A stretch of 64,000 nucleotides of DNA from a virus: positions 32,019-96,018 of IMG/VR virus record IMGVR_UViG_3300031974_002528, one strand, 5' to 3'. Positions 61,677-64,000 of the stretch are shown piece by piece (within the stretch, counting starts at the first letter, position 1; each line of letters opens with the position of its first letter). The notes below the pieces were generated by a model. That model made no database searches and had not been told where the DNA came from. It was given only the letters and a program-made list of their open reading frames with translations. Made by a program: the position numbers and the translations under genes.

Positions 61677-62225
61677 ATGGAGAAGATCAAGACTGATAAG
61701 GTATCTCGTGTACCAGATATGGTGTTTAAGACACGTGTCCGAGATGAATCTATTGAAGGTGACAACCCTTATCGTTGGCAAGATGTAAGCACCGCCGAGA
61801 TTTTTCATGGTCGCCGTGTGCTCGTCTTTTCTTTGCCAGGTGCGTTTACCCCAACATGTTCAACTTATCAGTTGCCTGACTTTGATAAGTTGCATCAGAA
61901 GTTTAAGAGATTTCATGGAATCCAAGACATCTATTGTGTCTCCGTGAACGACTCTTTCGTTATGAATGCTTGGGCGAAAGCGCAAGGTGTTCAGAATGTT
62001 AAGATGCTTCCTGATGGATCAGCGCAGTTTACCCATGGTATGCAGATGCTGGTTGCGAAGGATAATCTAGGATTCGGTCGTCGCTCTTGGCGCTATGCCG
62101 CTGTGATTGATGACGGAAACGTATTACATTGGTTCGAGGAACCAGGAAAGGAAGATGACTGTGAAAGTGATCCATATGAAGTCACTTCTCCTCAGAGCAT
62201 CCTTTCCTATCTTGAATCATTGTAG
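61677..62225 (+). CDS. Peroxiredoxin (Prx5-like)
   Basis: A 182-residue thiol peroxidase. The active-site strand 'VLVFSLPGAFTPTCSTYQLP' has the P-x-x-x-T-x-x-C motif with Thr58 and catalytic Cys61. The following sequence, IYCVSVNDSFVMNAWAKAQG and MLPDGSAQF, matches Prx5/AhpE-type enzymes of 160-190 residues. It reduces hydrogen or alkyl peroxides with thiols such as glutaredoxin. It may protect phage replication from oxidative stress. AGGAG precedes the ATG. It is encoded with the clamp. Confidence 0.9.
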   Translation: MEKIKTDKVSRVPDMVFKTRVRDESIEGDNPYRWQDVSTAEIFHGRRVLVFSLPGAFTPTCSTYQLPDFDKLHQKFKRFHGIQDIYCVSVNDSFVMNAWAKAQGVQNVKMLPDGSAQFTHGMQMLVAKDNLGFGRRSWRYAAVIDDGNVLHWFEEPGKEDDCESDPYEVTSPQSILSYLESL

Positions 62226-62279
62226 TGAACGCGCAATTCTGCGCATTGTTAAACTTGAAAACTCTTGAGGAGTTATATT

Positions 62280-62522
62280 ATGTCTACGAAGGCACGCGTG
62301 CTTGAAGCACTTACAACTGGTGAGCAACTGACTGCTAAGCAGATCTCTGCTCGTTTCGGCGTTAAGAACCCCTACGAAGTAGTTCGTTCTCTGCGAGCAG
62401 ATGGTTTCGCCATCTACGCAAATGAGCGCACTAACAGCAAGGGTCAAACCAAGTCGTTCTACCGCATGGGTACTCCTACTCGCGCAGTAGTCGCTGCTGG
62501 TTACGCTGCACTGGGTGCGTAA
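62280..62522 (+). CDS. Small winged-helix DNA-binding protein
   Basis: 80 residues from ATG 62280 with GAGG eight bases upstream. Residues 1-50 form a winged helix-turn-helix: MSTKARVLEALTTGEQLTAK, then ISARFGVKNPYEVVRSLRADGFAIY, with a wing of ERTNSKGQTKSFYRM. The last 15 residues are Ala-rich. It may be a transcription regulator or a small DNA-binding factor. The target is unknown; it lies between peroxiredoxin and the halogenase. Confidence 0.68.
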   Translation: MSTKARVLEALTTGEQLTAKQISARFGVKNPYEVVRSLRADGFAIYANERTNSKGQTKSFYRMGTPTRAVVAAGYAALGA

Positions 62523-62529
62523 ATAGGAC

Positions 62530-62549
62530 GGTGTTGCTTCGGCAACACC
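62530..62549 (+). terminator. Hairpin after the winged-helix gene
   Basis: Perfect stem GGTGTTGC / GCAACACC with a TTCG tetraloop. It is followed by TACCCTCTTTC, a weak T tract, so partial termination or read-through to the halogenase is likely. Confidence 0.6.
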
Positions 62550-62561
62550 TACCCTCTTTCT

Positions 62562-64000
62562 ATGAAGAAGGTTGTAGTTGTAGGTGGATCAACCAGCGGG
62601 AGTATCGTAGCAACTTTTCTTGCTCGCTCTGGTTATGATGTCACGATTATCTACGACCATTCTAACAAAGGTATTGGGGTCGGCGAAAGTACCACCCCTG
62701 CCATTCATTCTTACCTTAATCGTGTAAGAATATCAACTCAGGATCTGTTAGAAAATACTAATAGCACCATCAAGTATGGTGTTAAGTTCAAGAACTGGTT
62801 AAACGACGGTTCTTATTATTATCACAACTTCAAACAGTTTGATGATCATAACAGTTATCCTGGGTTGAACCTACTCTACTGCGCCAGTAAACTAAACAAG
62901 TCAACATTTTCTGGTGTAGGCATCGATGAATATTATACTGATCGTAGAATGTGCTCGCCGCATCTAGATCACTATGCTATTCACATCAACACATTTGAGT
63001 TCGGGGAGTATGTACAAAAGAGATGCTCCGATTGCCTCAAGATAGTTGATGGGGTGTTGAAAGAAGTCATCGTAAGTTATGATGGATTGATTTCTGGTAT
63101 CGAGTTAGAGGACGGTTCAATACATGTTGGTGATGTATACATTGATGCCACTGGATTCTCCCGATTATTAATTGACAACTTCGATCCAACCTATATTGAC
63201 AAGACTCACCTAATACCAAACAATAGATCTATCGCGTTTCAAACCGAAGCGGATATGAATGATTTGCCGAACTACACTCTAGCAGAGGCAACTGGTAATG
63301 GTTGGATGTGGAGAGTTCCGTTACAGCATCGACACGGTAACGGTTACATCTATTCAGATAAGTTCCTGTCAGATGATGAGGCGATGGATGACCTCACCAG
63401 AATAGTTGGCAAGGAAGTTGATGGGCGAGTCGTGCCCTTTGAGGTTGGGTATCTTGAAGAACAGTGGATCAGTAACTGTATAACAGTCGGACTTTCTAGC
63501 GGATTCGTTGAACCATTAGAGGCGACTACAATACAGTCTACCATTATTCAAGCGGAACTTCTAGCAGATTGTTTGTTACATGACAACCTATCCTATCAAA
63601 GGTTGATGTACAATAAACGATGTCGCCTGATGTTTGATGAAGTGTTAGACTTCTTGCGTTTTCATTATTATACAAGAAGAACTGACACTGACTTTTGGCG
63701 ATACATGGATGAGTCCACTCCGGAATGGATAGTTGCTTTTCATGAACAATTAAAGTATACTATGTTGACGGAAAAAGATTTTGACGTTGTTTCTAACATT
63801 ACAAGTTTCGGTTCGCATGGATACTTGCAAGTTGCTAACGGTCTCGGTATGATAAGTGAGGATGCTGTTAAAAACTATCTTCAAATATTAGACCTATCTG
63901 AAGAGGCGAACCTATTTTACAATCATAGGAAACAGCAAGTTTATAGTATGAGGCAAGATTGCTTGCCCCACGGAGATTTTATAAGGTATCAAATCGGGGA
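62562..64000 (+). CDS. Tryptophan halogenase-like flavoenzyme (3' partial)
   Basis: Starts with ATG and stays open to the window edge, giving about 479 residues. It fits the flavin-dependent tryptophan halogenase family: FAD-binding MKKVVVVGGSTSGSIVATFL, IGVGESTTPAI, a 'STIKYGVKFKNW' stretch where Lys71 aligns with the catalytic Lys of PrnA/RebH, GNGWMWRVPLQHR (the W-x-W-x-I/V-P motif) and SSGFVEPLEATTIQ. Such enzymes chlorinate or brominate tryptophan or related substrates using FADH2 and halide. No flavin reductase is near. Phage homologues are known in marine T4-like phages, but substrate and role are unclear. Confidence 0.85.
   Translation, partial: MKKVVVVGGSTSGSIVATFLARSGYDVTIIYDHSNKGIGVGESTTPAIHSYLNRVRISTQDLLENTNSTIKYGVKFKNWLNDGSYYYHNFKQFDDHNSYPGLNLLYCASKLNKSTFSGVGIDEYYTDRRMCSPHLDHYAIHINTFEFGEYVQKRCSDCLKIVDGVLKEVIVSYDGLISGIELEDGSIHVGDVYIDATGFSRLLIDNFDPTYIDKTHLIPNNRSIAFQTEADMNDLPNYTLAEATGNGWMWRVPLQHRHGNGYIYSDKFLSDDEAMDDLTRIVGKEVDGRVVPFEVGYLEEQWISNCITVGLSSGFVEPLEATTIQSTIIQAELLADCLLHDNLSYQRLMYNKRCRLMFDEVLDFLRFHYYTRRTDTDFWRYMDESTPEWIVAFHEQLKYTMLTEKDFDVVSNITSFGSHGYLQVANGLGMISEDAVKNYLQILDLSEEANLFYNHRKQQVYSMRQDCLPHGDFIRYQIG

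Noticed and set aside
62226-62279. GCGCA/TGCGC inverted repeat as a terminator or operator
   Set aside because: The stem is only five bases with no T tract, too short to support.

Overview
The window is a continuous piece of a T4-like myovirus genome (Caudoviricetes, contractile tail), most like the marine T4-like phages. Every gene I support lies on the + strand, genes abut or overlap by a few bases, and no stretch over about 300 bases lacks a gene. Recognisable T4 homologues run in near-T4 order: gp27/gp5 hub, gp25, gp6, gp8, gp13-gp23, UvsY, UvsW, gp55, gp47, gp46 and gp45. The marine flavour comes from accessory genes: CobS/CobT-like pair, tryptophan halogenase, peroxiredoxin, several 2-oxoglutarate oxygenases and glycine/aromatic-repeat fibres. 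No photosystem gene, tRNA or integrase is visible, and the host cannot be fixed from the sequence.

Layout. 1-6649: baseplate hub and spike, where the jobs of T4 gp5 are spread over separate genes (OB fold plus lysozyme-like domain, beta-helix needle) with an extra amidase between them. 6691-18985: baseplate wedge (gp25, gp6, probable gp7, gp8) and a 1942-residue structural protein. 18985-32047: accessory tail and fibre region with two paralogous Gly/aromatic/Arg-repeat fibres, a glycosyltransferase, a dioxygenase-like protein, a 1229-residue protein of about 40 short repeats, and several small virion proteins. 32049-44424: neck, terminase, sheath, tube, portal, prohead core, protease, scaffold and major capsid protein. 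44557-44952: a small exported protein. 45057-52051: recombination and late-transcription genes (UvsY, UvsW, gp55 sigma, gp47, gp46). 52048-55379: oxygenases, a cytidylyltransferase and a glycosyltransferase, including a TET/JBP-type dioxygenase followed by a TET-associated-type glycosyltransferase, read here as a probable DNA hypermodification cassette. 55471-62522: CobT-like VWA protein, CobS-like AAA+ ATPase, a methyltransferase, sliding clamp, peroxiredoxin and a small winged-helix protein. 62562 to the end: a tryptophan-halogenase-like gene, cut by the window edge.

Regulation. T4-type late promoters (TATAAATA) precede the structural operons, as expected with the gp55 sigma factor and gp45 clamp encoded here. 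Sigma70-type promoters with -35 TTGACA/T and -10 TAGAAT/TACAAT precede the recombination, DNA-modification and methyltransferase/clamp genes. A third class, conserved without gaps over about 55 bases, precedes the genes at 55471, 56365 and 58795. GC-rich hairpins, several with TTCG loops, close the major capsid and neighbouring units.
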